Assembly (NCBI RefSeq): GCF_002902285.1
Contig: NZ_PPRU01000007.1
Coordinates: 48,397-112,396 of the forward strand
DNA length: 64,000 nucleotides
Direction of reading: 5' to 3'
DNA from: Staphylococcus simulans
GTDB lineage: Bacteria > Bacillota > Bacilli > Staphylococcales > Staphylococcaceae
Below the pieces are notes generated by a model. It ran no database searches, was not told the origin of the DNA, and saw only the letters and a program-made list of their open reading frames with translations. Positions within the stretch are counted from its first letter, which is position 1. Each line of letters begins with the position of its first letter. Below are positions 45,055 to 55,165 of the stretch, piece by piece. The position numbers and the translations under genes are program-made.

Positions 45055-46537
45055 TATGATGTTAATCCCACTGTTGTTGCCTTTAGTCACAGGATTAATT
45101 TTATTCTTCTTTAAAGAACGTTTAATGGTTACGAGACGTATCGCGATTACGATTCAAATCATCAACACAGCAGTTTCAGCTTATTTATTAGCGTATGTCT
45201 ATCAACATCAACCGCTAGTAATAAATTTTGGTGATTGGCAGCCGCCATTCGGCATTCAATTTGTCGGCGATACTTTAAGTATTTTCTTTGTCACAATTGC
45301 CAACTTAGTGGTTACTTGTGTTATTTATTTTGGTTTTGGTAAGCGTGAACATCTTGCGAACCGTTATTTCTTACCATCTTTTATTTTATTTATGCTGACA
45401 GGTGTCAACGGCAGTTTCTTAACTGCTGATATTTTCAACTTGTACGTGATGTTTGAAATTATGTTGATTGCGTCGTTCGTCTTATTAACACTTGGACAAA
45501 CACTAGAACAATTACGTGCGAGTGTCATTTATGTCGTGATGAACGTTGTCAGTTCTTGGTTCTTCCTTATCGGTGTCGCTTATTTATATGGCACACTCGG
45601 CACATTGAACTTCGGTCATTTAGCGATGCGGATAAGTGAAAGTGACCAACCGCCGATAATGACAATGATTGCGATTATTATGATCTTCGTGTTCGGCGGT
45701 AAAGCAGCTTTAGTCATGTTTATGTGGCTGCCTAAAGCCTATGCCGCATTGAATACTGAATTAGCTGCGTTATTTGCGGGATTGATGACAAAGGTCGGTG
45801 TGTATGCGTTAATCCGTGTCATGGTGTTGTTATTTGATCAACAGCCTGATATTACACATCAACTCATGTACTATATGGCAATCATTACGATGATTATTGG
45901 TGCTATCGGTGTACTGGGTTATGAAGATGTGAAGAAAATAGCTGCTTATCAAGTTATCTTGTCTATCGGCTTCTCAGTCATGGGTATCAGTACCTTGAAT
46001 CAAGCAGGTGTGACAGGTGCGATTTTCTATGCCGGTCATGACATGATTATTAAGACCTTATTATTCTTAGTCATGGGTGTCTTTGTTGTCTTAACAGGTT
46101 GCCGAAGTTATAAACAAATGGGCGGTTTGATTCATACGCATCCGTCATTAGGTATTATTTTATTTATTGTCACATTATCTATTGGCGGCGTACCGCCATT
46201 CAGTGGATTTCCTGGGAAATTACTGATTATACAAGGTGCACTCGCTGAAGGGTATGTGGTCGGTGTCGCACTGATGATTATCACCAGCTTGATTGCGATG
46301 TATAGTTTATTGAAAGTCTTTTTCTATATGTATTTCGGTAGAGAAGAGATGCCTGTAGTCCAACGACAACCAATCTTGCCGCATAAGTTGATTGCGATGA
46401 TTTTATTAACAGTTGCGACTATCCTGATGGGGCTTTGTGCCGAATGGATTTTAGATGTCGCACATCATGCGGCTGAATTTAATATAAACCCTAGTGACTA
46501 TATCAAATCAGTTATCCCAAATGTGGAGGTGGAATAA
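45041..46537 (+). CDS. mnhD2: Na+/H+ antiporter Mnh2 subunit D
   Basis: This protein of 498 residues is the NuoN/M-like proton-channel subunit with about 14 helices. It has [19 protein letters not shown] near 137-155, [20 protein letters not shown] near 228 (the lysine of the channel), and [19 protein letters not shown] near 301. Several ATGs cluster at the start; the one at 45041 is six bases from GAGG and gives the length known from S. aureus MnhD2. It overlaps mnhC2 by 14 bases. Confidence 0.92.
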   Translation: MSMNNMMLIPLLLPLVTGLILFFFKERLMVTRRIAITIQIINTAVSAYLLAYVYQHQPLVINFGDWQPPFGIQFVGDTLSIFFVTIANLVVTCVIYFGFGKREHLANRYFLPSFILFMLTGVNGSFLTADIFNLYVMFEIMLIASFVLLTLGQTLEQLRASVIYVVMNVVSSWFFLIGVAYLYGTLGTLNFGHLAMRISESDQPPIMTMIAIIMIFVFGGKAALVMFMWLPKAYAALNTELAALFAGLMTKVGVYALIRVMVLLFDQQPDITHQLMYYMAIITMIIGAIGVLGYEDVKKIAAYQVILSIGFSVMGISTLNQAGVTGAIFYAGHDMIIKTLLFLVMGVFVVLTGCRSYKQMGGLIHTHPSLGIILFIVTLSIGGVPPFSGFPGKLLIIQGALAEGYVVGVALMIITSLIAMYSLLKVFFYMYFGREEMPVVQRQPILPHKLIAMILLTVATILMGLCAEWILDVAHHAAEFNINPSDYIKSVIPNVEVE

Positions 46538-47025
46538 TGTTAGCCCAACTAACCCTGAATATTTTAATTGCTGTACTATGGACGCTCTTTCAAGACGAAG
46601 ATAAATTCCACTTGTCTACATTTATTGCGGGATATCTGATTGGTATTGCGATTGTATATTTAATCCATCGATTCTTCTTTAAACGTGTCTTCTACTTAAA
46701 GAAAGTCTGGATTATTTCTAAATTCATTTTGATTTATAATATGCAGCTGTTGATATCGAGTTTATCAACCATCAACTATATCTTATTTAAATCACATGAC
46801 ATGAACCCAGGTTTATTAATTTATGAAACGTCATTGAAAAGAGACTGGGCGATTACTTTACTGACCTTGTTAATTATGTTGACACCAGGCTCGCTCGTAC
46901 TCAGGGTATCACCTGATGGCAGTCGTTTTTTTATTCATGCAATCGATGTTTCTGAAAAAGACAAAGCAGTTTTAACCAAGCAGATTAAGAAATATGAACG
47001 TTTGATATGGGAGGTGCTCAAATGA
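46537..47025 (+). CDS. mnhE2: Na+/H+ antiporter Mnh2 subunit E
   Basis: This 162-residue protein has an N-terminal membrane segment pair and the soluble MrpE domain, with [19 protein letters not shown] near 104-122 and [12 protein letters not shown] near 125. Its ATG shares a base with the mnhD2 stop (TAATG) and its stop overlaps the mnhF2 ATG by four bases. The subunit is needed for complex assembly in studied Mrp systems. Confidence 0.92.
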   Translation: MLAQLTLNILIAVLWTLFQDEDKFHLSTFIAGYLIGIAIVYLIHRFFFKRVFYLKKVWIISKFILIYNMQLLISSLSTINYILFKSHDMNPGLLIYETSLKRDWAITLLTLLIMLTPGSLVLRVSPDGSRFFIHAIDVSEKDKAVLTKQIKKYERLIWEVLK

Positions 47026-47318
47026 TTGAAATGGTCATAGATTGGATGATACGTAGTGCTTTAGTCATTTACGGTATTGCGGTGATTATCGCTTTGATAC
47101 GTGTGATTAAAGGACCGACAACACCTAATAGGGTGGTCGCATTTGATAGTATTGGTGCGATGATTATCTCTATTGTAGGCTTACTCAGTATCGTCTTAAA
47201 CACCTTAACTTTCTTAGATGCGAGCTTAATTATCGCTATCCTCGCATTCTTGAGTACCATTGGTATCTCACGCTTCGTAGAAGGAGGACGAATCTTTGAT
47301 AATAAACGAAATCGTTAG
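47022..47318 (+). CDS. mnhF2: Na+/H+ antiporter Mnh2 subunit F
   Basis: This protein of 98 residues has three helices, with [20 protein letters not shown] near 22-41, the MrpF signature. ATG 47022 follows GGGAGGTG and overlaps mnhE2 by four bases. It is one of the small membrane subunits of the complex. Confidence 0.92.
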   Translation: MIEMVIDWMIRSALVIYGIAVIIALIRVIKGPTTPNRVVAFDSIGAMIISIVGLLSIVLNTLTFLDASLIIAILAFLSTIGISRFVEGGRIFDNKRNR

Positions 47319-47766
47319 TTTATTCGCAGCTGTCCTTATCTTGTTGGGATCTATTGTCGCTCTCATTAGTGCCATCGGTATTTTAAAGTTTGATGATATC
47401 TTCTTGCGTGCACACGCCGCAACGAAAAGTTCAACCTTATCTGTGTTGTTTTCATTAATTGGTGTATTTATTTATTTTTGGTTTACACGTGATTATTTCA
47501 GTGTCAGAACGCTATTAACGATCTTATTCTTATACATGACGTCACCAGTCGCTGGGCAAATGATTGTACGTACGGCTTATAACGTTGGTTCGTATATGTA
47601 TATGAAAGACAACACCCAAAAAGGGGCTTCTTTGAATATTGCTTATAATAAAAGAGAAGCTAAGAAAAGCAGAAAGTTACGGGCTGAACGCAGACGAAAA
47701 GCAACTGAAGCGTTCACAAAAGGTGAGCATCAGCCGACAATTCGTTATAAAAAGAAAGATGACTAA
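47296..47766 (+). CDS. mnhG2: Na+/H+ antiporter Mnh2 subunit G
   Basis: This 156-residue protein has three helices with ISAIGILKFDDIFLRAHAAT near 24-43, the MrpG signature. A long basic tail, from about residue 115, has LRAERRRKATEAF. TTG at 47296 is eight bases after AAGGAGG; the gene overlaps mnhF2 by 23 bases. It closes the operon, followed by a strong terminator. Confidence 0.92.
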   Translation: MIINEIVSLFAAVLILLGSIVALISAIGILKFDDIFLRAHAATKSSTLSVLFSLIGVFIYFWFTRDYFSVRTLLTILFLYMTSPVAGQMIVRTAYNVGSYMYMKDNTQKGASLNIAYNKREAKKSRKLRAERRRKATEAFTKGEHQPTIRYKKKDD

Positions 47767-47770
47767 TCTA

Positions 47771-47817
47771 ATACGCACGCTATAGTGAATTTCTAAACTA
47801 TGGCGTGCGTATTTTTA
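47771..47817 (+). terminator. Intrinsic terminator of the mnh2 operon
   Basis: ATACGCACGCTATAG (47771-47785) pairs with CTATGGCGTGCGTAT (47798-47812) with one T-G pair, followed by TTTTT. Confidence 0.9.
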
Positions 47818-48000
47818 GTTCAGCCAACCTCAATACTGTTTTGTCGTAGAGTTCCAAAATAGAAAGTGTCTAGATGTTTATAATCCAATAATTGTTCCAG
47901 AATCATGGTATATAGACACCGCTTTGTACAATGTTATTTAAAATTTTAAAAGTATTGAACAATCATATATGCAAACGTACGCAAATGGAGTATAATCAGT

Positions 48001-48061
48001 TTGACAGATTATTCAGATTAATTTATAACCTATTGACTTTGTGAATGTATTCACATAATAT
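48001..48061 (+). promoter_or_regulatory. ddh promoter region, two sigma-A-like pairs
   Basis: TTGACA (48001) with TATAAC (48025) at 18 bases, and TTGACT (48033) with TAATAT (48056) at 17 bases. The Rex site fills the spacer of the second pair. Confidence 0.55.
48039..48056 (+). promoter_or_regulatory. Rex operator upstream of ddh
   Basis: TTGTGAATGTATTCACAT matches the Rex consensus TTGTGAAWWWWTTCACAA except for a G in the centre and the last base. It lies exactly between a -35 and a -10. Confidence 0.75.
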
Positions 48062-48117
48062 ATTAGATAGGATATGAATTACTCTACTATACAACTTTTA
48101 GAATTGAGGGAGTAATT

Positions 48118-49110
48118 ATGACAAAAATTAAATTTTTTGGTACACGTGATTATGAAAAAGATGTAGCTTTGAACTGGGCTAAAGAGAATGATGTTGAAGT
48201 TTCATTCTCAAATGACTTCTTAAGCTATGATACTTTGGATCAGCTTGAAGGGTTTGACGGCGTTACAACAATGCAATTCGGCAAACTTGAAAGAGAAGCT
48301 TACCCTAAATTAGAAGCAATGGGCATCAAACAAGTCGCACAACGTACTGCAGGTTTTGACATGTATGATTTAGAATTAGCGAAAAAACACGGTATTATTA
48401 TCTCAAACGTGCCTAGCTATTCTCCTGAAACAATTGCGGAATACTCAGTAGCTGCTGCATTAAATCTTGTACGTAGATTCCCACGTATTGAAAAACGTGT
48501 TCAAGACTATGACTTTACTTGGGATGCGACAATTATGGCAAGACCAGTAAAAGACATGACAGTCGCAATTATCGGTACAGGACGTATCGGCGCATTAACT
48601 GGTAACCTTTTCGCAGGCTTCGGTGCTAAAATTGTAGGTTATGATTTATATCCAAATGATTCATTAGATTTCTTAGAATATAAAGATACGATTGAAGAAG
48701 CAGTTAAAGATGCGGACATCGTTTCTTTACACATGCCAGGTTCTGCAGACAACCACCACATTTTCAATAAAGAAATGTTTGCGAAATTCAAAGATGGCGC
48801 AATCTTAGTTAATGCAGCACGTGGTGCAGTTGTAGATACAGAAGCATTAATCGATGCGGTCAATGAAGGCAAATTAACAGGCGCAGCTGTCGACACTTAC
48901 GAGTTCGAAATGCCTTACTTCACATTTGACTTTACTGGTAAAGAACTTGAAGATGAAACATTCAAAAAATTAATCGAAAATGACAGAATTCAATTAACAC
49001 CACATATCGCATTCTTCTCTGATGAAGCGGTACGTAACTTAGTTGAAGGCGGATTAAACGCTGCACTTAATGTCATCAAAACAGGCGATACACCAACACG
49101 CTTGAACTAA
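48118..49110 (+). CDS. ddh: D-lactate dehydrogenase (D-2-hydroxyacid dehydrogenase)
   Basis: This 330-residue enzyme reduces pyruvate to D-lactate with NADH. It starts [20 protein letters not shown] and has [19 protein letters not shown] near 77-95, the NAD loop [13 protein letters not shown] near 146-158, and the catalytic set [13 protein letters not shown] (Arg near 235), a Glu near 264 and HIAFFSDEA (His near 296). It matches staphylococcal Ddh/LdhD at full length. GAGGGAG precedes the ATG. A Rex site in the promoter fits expression when NADH builds up without oxygen. A terminator follows. Confidence 0.95.
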   Translation: MTKIKFFGTRDYEKDVALNWAKENDVEVSFSNDFLSYDTLDQLEGFDGVTTMQFGKLEREAYPKLEAMGIKQVAQRTAGFDMYDLELAKKHGIIISNVPSYSPETIAEYSVAAALNLVRRFPRIEKRVQDYDFTWDATIMARPVKDMTVAIIGTGRIGALTGNLFAGFGAKIVGYDLYPNDSLDFLEYKDTIEEAVKDADIVSLHMPGSADNHHIFNKEMFAKFKDGAILVNAARGAVVDTEALIDAVNEGKLTGAAVDTYEFEMPYFTFDFTGKELEDETFKKLIENDRIQLTPHIAFFSDEAVRNLVEGGLNAALNVIKTGDTPTRLN

Positions 49111-49143
49111 TTATTGTGAGTCGAAGTTATTTTATATAAAGGA

Positions 49144-49174
49144 AGTCGGATCAGCTCAACTGATCCGGCTTTTT
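49144..49174 (+). terminator. Intrinsic terminator of ddh
   Basis: AGTCGGATCAG (49144-49154) pairs with CTGATCCGGCT (49160-49170), followed by TTTT. Confidence 0.88.
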
Positions 49175-49192
49175 AATTTGTTTCATTTACAC

Positions 49193-49228
49193 AAAAAACA
49201 GGTGAAGACTTCAAATCTCCACCTGTTT
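49193..49228 (-). terminator. Intrinsic terminator of the CycA-like permease gene
   Basis: On the minus strand AAACAGGTG pairs perfectly with CACCTGTTT, then TTTTT. Confidence 0.85.
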
Positions 49229-49241
49229 GATGTGTTGTGTA

Positions 49242-50615
49242 TTAATGTTTAATGCGATTTAAGCCACGGTTTTTAAAGCCGCCGACTTTATATGCGATAA
49301 ATAATAAGATTAACCAGAATGGTGAGAAGTATAAGGCTACTCTTGTATCTTCAGCTAAGAATAAAATCGCGATGACAATAATGAAGAAGACAAGGGTACT
49401 ATATGAACCAACTACACCAAAGAAGTTTTTAAATTTTGAAGCAGCATGTAATTCAGGATGTGCTTTACGATATTTGATATAACAAACTAAAATGATTGTC
49501 CAAATAAAGATAAAGAAAATTGTTGCGACTGTAGTTACGACTGTGAATACAGTATCTGGAATAACATAGTTCAATAATGCTGCTAAGAATAAGACAACCC
49601 CTGAGAAAATCAATGCATTGTATGGTACCCCGTGACGATTGGCTTTACCTAAAGCTTTAGGTGCGCTGTCTGAAACAGCTAAACCATAAACCATACGACT
49701 GTTACTGAATAATCCGCTGTTTGCGGCACTAGATGCTGAAGTTAATACCACAAAGTTTACGATACCCGCAGCAGCTGGAATACCGGCTAAAACGAATAAG
49801 TTAACGAATGGACTTTCTTTAGGATCTAATTTATCCCATGGTGTGATACTCATAATAACCATTAAGCTTAAAACATAAAAGATGATGATACGAATACCGA
49901 CGCTGTTAATGGCTTTCGGTAAGTTCTTTTCTGGATCTTTTGTTTCACGTGCAGTAACACCGACTAATTCAATCCCTACGAAACTAAATACTGCCATTTG
50001 GAAAGCGAGTAAAAAGCCCATAACCCCATTAGGGAAGAATCCGCCGTGAGAGTAAAGGTTGCTGAAACCACTTTGAATGTGGTTAGGTGATGAGAATCCA
50101 GTAAAGATTAAATAAAGACCAATGACAATTAAGAATAAAATCGCAATAACTTTAATGATCGCAAACCAGAATTCGATTTCCCCATAAGCTTTAACTGTCA
50201 TTAAGTTTAGTGCGAGTAGTAAGATAACTGTGATAATCGCTGTTAAGTAAGGTGGGAAAGACGGCCACCAGAAATTAATATATTTAGTTACAGCTGTGAT
50301 GTCCGCAATACCTGTAGCTACCCAACAAAACCAGTACGTCCAACCTGTAAAGAAACCAGCCATATGGCCTAAATAATCTTCCGCAATATCAATAAATGAA
50401 TTGTATTGACTGTTTGATAAAAGAAGTTCACCTAATGCACGCATCATAATGAACAAGAAGAACCCGATAATGATGTAGGCCAAAAGAATGGATGGCCCAG
50501 CTAACGCAATACTTTTCCCTGCCCCCAAGAAAAGCCCCGTACCGATAGCGCCCCCGATGGCGATCAGCTGAATGTGACGATTGGTCATACTGCGTTTTAA
50601 ATCATTGTTTTCCAT
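49242..50615 (-). CDS. cycA: Amino acid permease, CycA-like (D-serine/D-alanine/glycine)
   Basis: This protein of 457 residues is an APC-superfamily permease with 12 helices. The N-terminus LKRSMTNRHIQLIAIGGAIGTGLFLGAG is the family signature with the helix-1 substrate loop, and ELVGVTARETKDPEKNLPKA near 225-245 supports the amino-acid/proton symporter group. It should import D-alanine, D-serine and glycine, but related permeases share these motifs. ATG at 50615 follows AAAGAGGTG by seven bases; a frame reaching 50744 has no site. A cre-like site lies about 185 bases upstream. It is a single-gene unit. Confidence 0.8.
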   Translation of the reverse strand: MENNDLKRSMTNRHIQLIAIGGAIGTGLFLGAGKSIALAGPSILLAYIIIGFFLFIMMRALGELLLSNSQYNSFIDIAEDYLGHMAGFFTGWTYWFCWVATGIADITAVTKYINFWWPSFPPYLTAIITVILLLALNLMTVKAYGEIEFWFAIIKVIAILFLIVIGLYLIFTGFSSPNHIQSGFSNLYSHGGFFPNGVMGFLLAFQMAVFSFVGIELVGVTARETKDPEKNLPKAINSVGIRIIIFYVLSLMVIMSITPWDKLDPKESPFVNLFVLAGIPAAAGIVNFVVLTSASSAANSGLFSNSRMVYGLAVSDSAPKALGKANRHGVPYNALIFSGVVLFLAALLNYVIPDTVFTVVTTVATIFFIFIWTIILVCYIKYRKAHPELHAASKFKNFFGVVGSYSTLVFFIIVIAILFLAEDTRVALYFSPFWLILLFIAYKVGGFKNRGLNRIKH

Positions 50616-50796
50616 GATGTTACACCTCTTTGTAGTTTTTATATAGAGAACGGATGGCGTGCAGAGTGAAACTGCGAACTGCATATCATCTATTTTCTTT
50701 TTATGTTGTACGGAATAGAATATGTGTATGGAAGTATTATACACTAACTTTAATGAGTTGCGTGACTAATTTTTAATTTTTCTAAATCAAATTTCA

Positions 50797-50811
50797 ATGA
50801 AAGCGTTTTAT
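50797..50811 (-). promoter_or_regulatory. Candidate CcpA cre site upstream of cycA
   Basis: ATGAAAGCGTTTTAT matches WTGNAANCGNWWNCA except at the last two fixed positions. It lies in the divergent gap between the permease and lipoprotein genes. Confidence 0.35.
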
Positions 50812-50924
50812 ATATGATTTTAGAAGATAACATCATACATTATGAGATTTAGGGTAAAAAATGACTGAGCGAGTGAATTATTAAAAAGATAAAATAAGGC
50901 GCAGAATCAAAGGAGAAGGTAACA

Positions 50925-51593
50925 GTGAAAAAATTAATAACGGGATTGCTTTTTGCGTCTATGACATTGATATTATCAGGATGTGCTTCTTCAGAAGTGA
51001 AAGAAGTCAAACAAGAGGCCAAACAAGAACCGACGCAAAAAGCACCGCCACAACAAGAACACAAGAAAGATACTGGATCTGCGAAATCAGAAGGACAACA
51101 AGTGGATTTAAATCCGTCTATCTTTGACAAGAAGAAAAAGAATCAAAAATTGAGTAAAGCAGAATTAAAACAAGATATCCAAACGTATTTGAATGCTGAT
51201 CATGATATCACACGTATTTATGAACACTATCAACAAAAGCTGCATTCAAAAGAAGGGCTTTCTAAACGCGATGCAAAACATATTGAAAAAGCCAGTGAGC
51301 TAGCAAGTACGAATGATAATAACTTTGCGCAATATATTAATGAAAATCGTTTACCGAAAGGTTATGACGGACATGCGCATAAAATTAATCGCTACATTAC
51401 AAACTCTAACCAATACCTCAGAGATATCGATGAAAAAATAGATACTGCAATTGCTTCTTCAAAAAATGGACGTGTTTCTGTAAAAGAAGTCGGTGCGATT
51501 GAAAAAGGAAACGATAAACCTAACAAACGTGAACAAAAGAAAATTGAAAAAATATTGGAAGAAGAAAATATAGATACACGAGCATTCAAATAA
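50925..51593 (+). CDS. NDxxF-motif lipoprotein
   Basis: This 222-residue lipoprotein has signal KKLITGLLFASMTLILSGC, with lipobox LSGC and Cys19. A Lys/Gln/Glu/Pro-rich linker runs to about residue 75. A helical domain follows with STNDNNFAQYINENRLPKGY near 128, the NDxxF motif that names a staphylococcal lipoprotein family of unknown function. GTG at 50925 follows GGAGAAGG. It reads divergent from the permease and is alone before the ABC transporter. Confidence 0.8.
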   Translation: MKKLITGLLFASMTLILSGCASSEVKEVKQEAKQEPTQKAPPQQEHKKDTGSAKSEGQQVDLNPSIFDKKKKNQKLSKAELKQDIQTYLNADHDITRIYEHYQQKLHSKEGLSKRDAKHIEKASELASTNDNNFAQYINENRLPKGYDGHAHKINRYITNSNQYLRDIDEKIDTAIASSKNGRVSVKEVGAIEKGNDKPNKREQKKIEKILEEENIDTRAFK

Positions 51594-51718
51594 TCATGAG
51601 GGCATTCTTTTTGGAATGTCCTTATTTATTTATGAACCTTTTCTTGAGTGAAACAAGTGTATAATGGAGTCAAGTTCTTAAAGTATAGATGAATAATAGA
51701 AATAAGAAGGTGATCTAT

Positions 51719-52618
51719 ATGACATCAGTTCTAGAAATTAATAATCTCACAAAACGCTTTGGTAAATTCGAAGCACTCTCTAAATTAAATATGAGGGTTG
51801 AAGAAGGAGAAATCTTCGGCTTTATTGGTCCGAACGGTTCAGGTAAATCAACGACAATTAAGACGATGTTAGGCCAATTAAAACCAAGTTCCGGGAGTGT
51901 TACGTTATTTGGTAAGGATGCGTTTAAAGAAGCAGTAGCCATACATGAACGCATTGCGTATGTCCCAGGTGATGTGAATTTGTGGCCGAATTTAACTGGA
52001 GAAGAAGTTATTGAGTTCTTATTAAGTTTACAAAAGTCAGTGAACCATGAACGTAAACAAATGTTAATTCGAGATTTTGAGTTGGATATTCACAAGAAAT
52101 GCAGTACGTATTCTAAAGGGAATCGACAAAAAGTTGCTTTGATTGCCGCACTAAGTATGGAAGTAGATTTGTATATTTTTGATGAACCAACGTCTGGTTT
52201 AGACCCATTAATGGAGCGCGTCTTCCAACATCATGTAAAAGCGTGTCGTGAGCGTGGAAAAACAGTGCTATTATCAAGCCATATTCTTTCTGAAGTAGAA
52301 CAACTATGTGACCGTGTAGGAATTATACGTAAAGGTGAATTAATAGAAACAGGCACATTAGATGAAATGCGTCATTTAACACGTATGCGCTTTACCGTCA
52401 TGACACAAGAGATACTAACACATTTAGAAGCGCAACCAGGTGTACATGATGTAACCAAACAAGATGAAACGTATCAATTTCAAGTGGATACTGATCAAAC
52501 CAGTACAGTGATTCAATATTTAAGTCGCTTCAACATTAAAAAGTTAGAAAGCCAACCGATGACTTTAGAAGATTTATTCTTACGACACTATGGCGAGCAG
52601 CTAAAAGAAGGTGAGTAA
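51719..52618 (+). CDS. ABC transporter ATP-binding protein
   Basis: This protein of 299 residues has Walker A GPNGSGKSTT near 38-47, signature YSKGNRQKVALI near 134, Walker B LYIFDEPTSGLDP near 150-162 and switch His in LLSSHILSE near 188. The C-terminal part (about 220-299) is a short extra domain common in drug and lipid exporter ATPases. ATG at 51719 follows AAGGTGAT. The next gene encodes its permease, one base after the stop. Substrate is unknown. Confidence 0.88.
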   Translation: MTSVLEINNLTKRFGKFEALSKLNMRVEEGEIFGFIGPNGSGKSTTIKTMLGQLKPSSGSVTLFGKDAFKEAVAIHERIAYVPGDVNLWPNLTGEEVIEFLLSLQKSVNHERKQMLIRDFELDIHKKCSTYSKGNRQKVALIAALSMEVDLYIFDEPTSGLDPLMERVFQHHVKACRERGKTVLLSSHILSEVEQLCDRVGIIRKGELIETGTLDEMRHLTRMRFTVMTQEILTHLEAQPGVHDVTKQDETYQFQVDTDQTSTVIQYLSRFNIKKLESQPMTLEDLFLRHYGEQLKEGE

Positions 52619-52619
52619 G

Positions 52620-54212
52620 ATGACACAAAAGCGACTGACACTTTCTAAGATAATGTTGTTTTATTTGAAGCGGAATAAATGGTCTATCATCTTTTGGTTA
52701 GTAGGATTAATCGCATTAACCTTAATGATTCCACAATCATTTTCGAATTTGTATCCTGATAAACAAGCATTAGTACCACTGTTTGAAATGTTTAAGAATC
52801 CTGCGATGCAAGCGATGCTTGGTAAATTCTCTTTAGACCAAATGACTATAGCGACGATGTTCAACTATGAGATGTTGATGTTTACTGTGATTCTCGTCAG
52901 TATTATGAATATCTTATTTGTTTCGAAAGATTCAAGAGGGGATGAAGAAGCGGGACGTTTAGCGATGTTATCTGCTTTACCGATAGGACGTACGACATTG
53001 ATTTTGAGTACGATAATTCAACAAGGAATCGTTAATGTCATTTTAGGTATATCAATCAGTATAGGCTTGATGTTTACAGGTATTGATCATTTTACTGTTG
53101 AAGGCGCATGGCTATACGGCATGCTTATTGCGATATCAGGTTTTATGATAAGTATGTTGACATTACTTGTCGCGCAATTAACCACGACACAAAGTCAGAC
53201 AACAGGCATCAGTATCAGTTTGTTATTGATAATGTATTTAATCCGTGCCATAGGCGATGTGTCGGCTTCTTGGCTTTCTTACATTGTTCCCCTTGGTTGG
53301 ATCACACGCGCTGATATTTATAGTCATAATCATTGGTGGCCGGTTGCTGCGTTATTTGGAATATCTCTCATATTATTAATTATTGCGGAGATATTGAATA
53401 GACACCGTGATATGGAGTCTGGGTTATTGCCAACGTTTAAAGGGCATTCGCGTGCATCATCTTTATTAAAATCACCTTTAGGACTACAACTTCATTTACA
53501 GCGTACGGGAATAATCGTTTGGGCTATAGGTATGTTGATGTTAGGTTTGTCGTATGGTTCGGTATTTGGAGAATTAGAAAATTTCTTTAAAGAAAATCCG
53601 CTGTTACAAAGAATGTTGACTGGCAAAGGAAATAACTATGCTGAACAATTTGTGCCGATATTGATGGCAATTATGGGCATGATTTCAACCATACCTGTTT
53701 TAATGGCAATCTTTAAAATCCAAAAGGAAATCAGATTAAGCCATACAGAAAGTATACTGGCTTTGCCCATACATCGCATACGTTATTTAATGAGCTTTAT
53801 TTGGATTGGATTGATCAACAGTGTCTTGATGATCAGTTTAGCTGCGTTAGGAATGTATATGGGTGCTGTCTCAAGTATGGATAAACCTATTGCTTTTAAT
53901 AAAATCTTCACTGCAGGGTTAGTTTTTATTCCAGCAATATTAGTCTTTGCGGGATTGGCTGTCTGTATTATCGGTTGGTTTAAGAAAGGGAGTTTAATTG
54001 TCTATCTCTATTTAGCTTATTCTTTCTTAGTCGTATATCTAGGACAATTATTAAATATAAAGCAATGGTTGAAAAAAGTGACGCCGTTTGGGCATGTACC
54101 ACGTCTGCCGATTGCGGATATGGATTGGTCTGCGACTATAATTATGCTTGTGATAGCAATGATACTATTTATTTCAGGTATTGTTGGTTTTAAATATAAA
54201 GATATTTCTTAG
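52620..54212 (+). CDS. ABC-2 permease, polyketide-antibiotic exporter type
   Basis: This protein of 530 residues has two similar halves of six membrane segments each, a layout known from the exporter group COG3559 that includes polyketide-antibiotic efflux permeases. The first half has DSRGDEEAGRLAMLSALPIGRT near 103-124 and the second KEIRLSHTESILALPIHRIRY near 370-390, both typical. ATG at 52620 follows GAAGGTGAG; a GTG at 52611 lies in that site. It forms an exporter with the upstream ATPase. It could move drugs, lipids or peptides. Confidence 0.82.
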   Translation: MTQKRLTLSKIMLFYLKRNKWSIIFWLVGLIALTLMIPQSFSNLYPDKQALVPLFEMFKNPAMQAMLGKFSLDQMTIATMFNYEMLMFTVILVSIMNILFVSKDSRGDEEAGRLAMLSALPIGRTTLILSTIIQQGIVNVILGISISIGLMFTGIDHFTVEGAWLYGMLIAISGFMISMLTLLVAQLTTTQSQTTGISISLLLIMYLIRAIGDVSASWLSYIVPLGWITRADIYSHNHWWPVAALFGISLILLIIAEILNRHRDMESGLLPTFKGHSRASSLLKSPLGLQLHLQRTGIIVWAIGMLMLGLSYGSVFGELENFFKENPLLQRMLTGKGNNYAEQFVPILMAIMGMISTIPVLMAIFKIQKEIRLSHTESILALPIHRIRYLMSFIWIGLINSVLMISLAALGMYMGAVSSMDKPIAFNKIFTAGLVFIPAILVFAGLAVCIIGWFKKGSLIVYLYLAYSFLVVYLGQLLNIKQWLKKVTPFGHVPRLPIADMDWSATIIMLVIAMILFISGIVGFKYKDIS

Positions 54213-54321
54213 ACATGAATATAGAAAACAATTCGAAAAAATTAAATTCTAATCGCTGATATATCTTTTTCTATGGAAATATGGTAGATTTAGAGGGTCA
54301 TTACAGAGCATGGAGGAGAAC

Positions 54322-54672
54322 ATGGAACAAACATTACCTAATTGCCCGAGCTGTGGTTCGGAATATACGTATTTAGATGGTGCGATATTTGTCTGTCCGA
54401 TGTGCGGACATGAATGGACGCAAGATTCAGTAGAAGAAGCTGAGGAAGCGTTAAAAGTACGAGATGCCAATGGTCAAGAATTACAAGACGGTGACACTGT
54501 GACAGTGATTAAGGACTTGAAAATCAAAGGTGCTTCATCTGTGATTAAGCAAGGTACGAAAGTTAAAGGTATCCGTCTGGTAGATCCTGAAGACGGTCAT
54601 GACATCGATTGTAAAATTCCAGGTGTCGGTCAAATCGGTTTAAAATCGATTTATGTTAAGAAAATCAAATAG
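54322..54672 (+). CDS. Zinc-ribbon YjdM/PhnA-family protein
   Basis: This protein of 116 residues has an N-terminal four-cysteine ribbon (CPSCGSEYTYLDGAIFVCPMC near 8-28) and a C-terminal SH3-like beta domain with LQDGDTVTVIKDLKIKG near 59-75. It matches the YjdM family, once called PhnA (alkylphosphonate) although the phosphonate link is doubtful. ATG at 54322 follows GGAGGAGAAC. It is a single-gene unit followed by a strong terminator. Confidence 0.9.
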   Translation: MEQTLPNCPSCGSEYTYLDGAIFVCPMCGHEWTQDSVEEAEEALKVRDANGQELQDGDTVTVIKDLKIKGASSVIKQGTKVKGIRLVDPEDGHDIDCKIPGVGQIGLKSIYVKKIK

Positions 54673-54705
54673 TATTGCGTTGATGTAAACAGATATCAGC
54701 GTAGG

Positions 54706-54743
54706 AAAGCCCTCCTATTCAAACCGAGTAGGAGGGCTTTTTG
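54706..54743. terminator. Bidirectional intrinsic terminator
   Basis: AAAGCCCTCCTA (54706-54717) pairs perfectly with TAGGAGGGCTTT (54729-54740), then T residues. The arms also suit the leftward small gene. Confidence 0.9.
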
Positions 54744-54980
54744 TTAATGTTTGTATTTAAGTTTTCGTTTTAAAACGGTACTGATGATATCGCTGATTAA
54801 ACAAGTAGCAAATAACAGTGATACAAAAATAATGTTAGTAGTGCTTTCAATTTTAAATCTTGCTGAAAAACCATTTGTTTGCATATTAAAGTAGAAGTTA
54901 ATGGACAATAAAACTAATAAAGCAATAAAACTGACAATCGTGACAATATCGGCAACACGCTTAGCAAAAGAAAGATTCAT
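54744..54980 (-). CDS. Small two-helix membrane protein, unknown
   Basis: This protein of about 78 residues has two hydrophobic helices (IVTIVSFIALLVLLSINFYF and IIFVSLLFATCLISDIIS) separated by a polar loop and ending with the basic tail KRKLKYKH. ATG at 54980 follows AAGGTGTG by a normal gap; GTG 54989 lies inside that site. No family was recognised. Confidence 0.6.
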   Translation of the reverse strand: MNLSFAKRVADIVTIVSFIALLVLLSINFYFNMQTNGFSARFKIESTTNIIFVSLLFATCLISDIISTVLKRKLKYKH

Positions 54981-55165
54981 AGTAGACACACCTTCTTTGT
55001 ATGTGATTTATATTGCTTTTCTTAATTGTAATATAACATATTTTTTAATTGAATGATTGTAGAATCTAACCTCTTATCACATGAATAATCATTAGTCAGA
55101 CTATATAATAGAGGTGTATCTAAAATATGAATTGATGATTGAACACAAAAAGGGGTTGTGCACAT

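Larger units (their letters stand above)
47767..48117. other. Intergenic region before ddh (351 bases)
   Basis: It holds the mnh2 terminator, a weak inverted repeat GTGTCTA (47866) / TAGACAC (47913) around a 40-base AT-rich loop, two promoter-like pairs and a Rex site. No gene is seen. Confidence 0.6.

Noticed and set aside
47866..47919. Inverted repeat GTGTCTA/TAGACAC
   Set aside because: Seven pairs around a 40-base loop can arise by chance in AT-rich DNA; no further support was seen.
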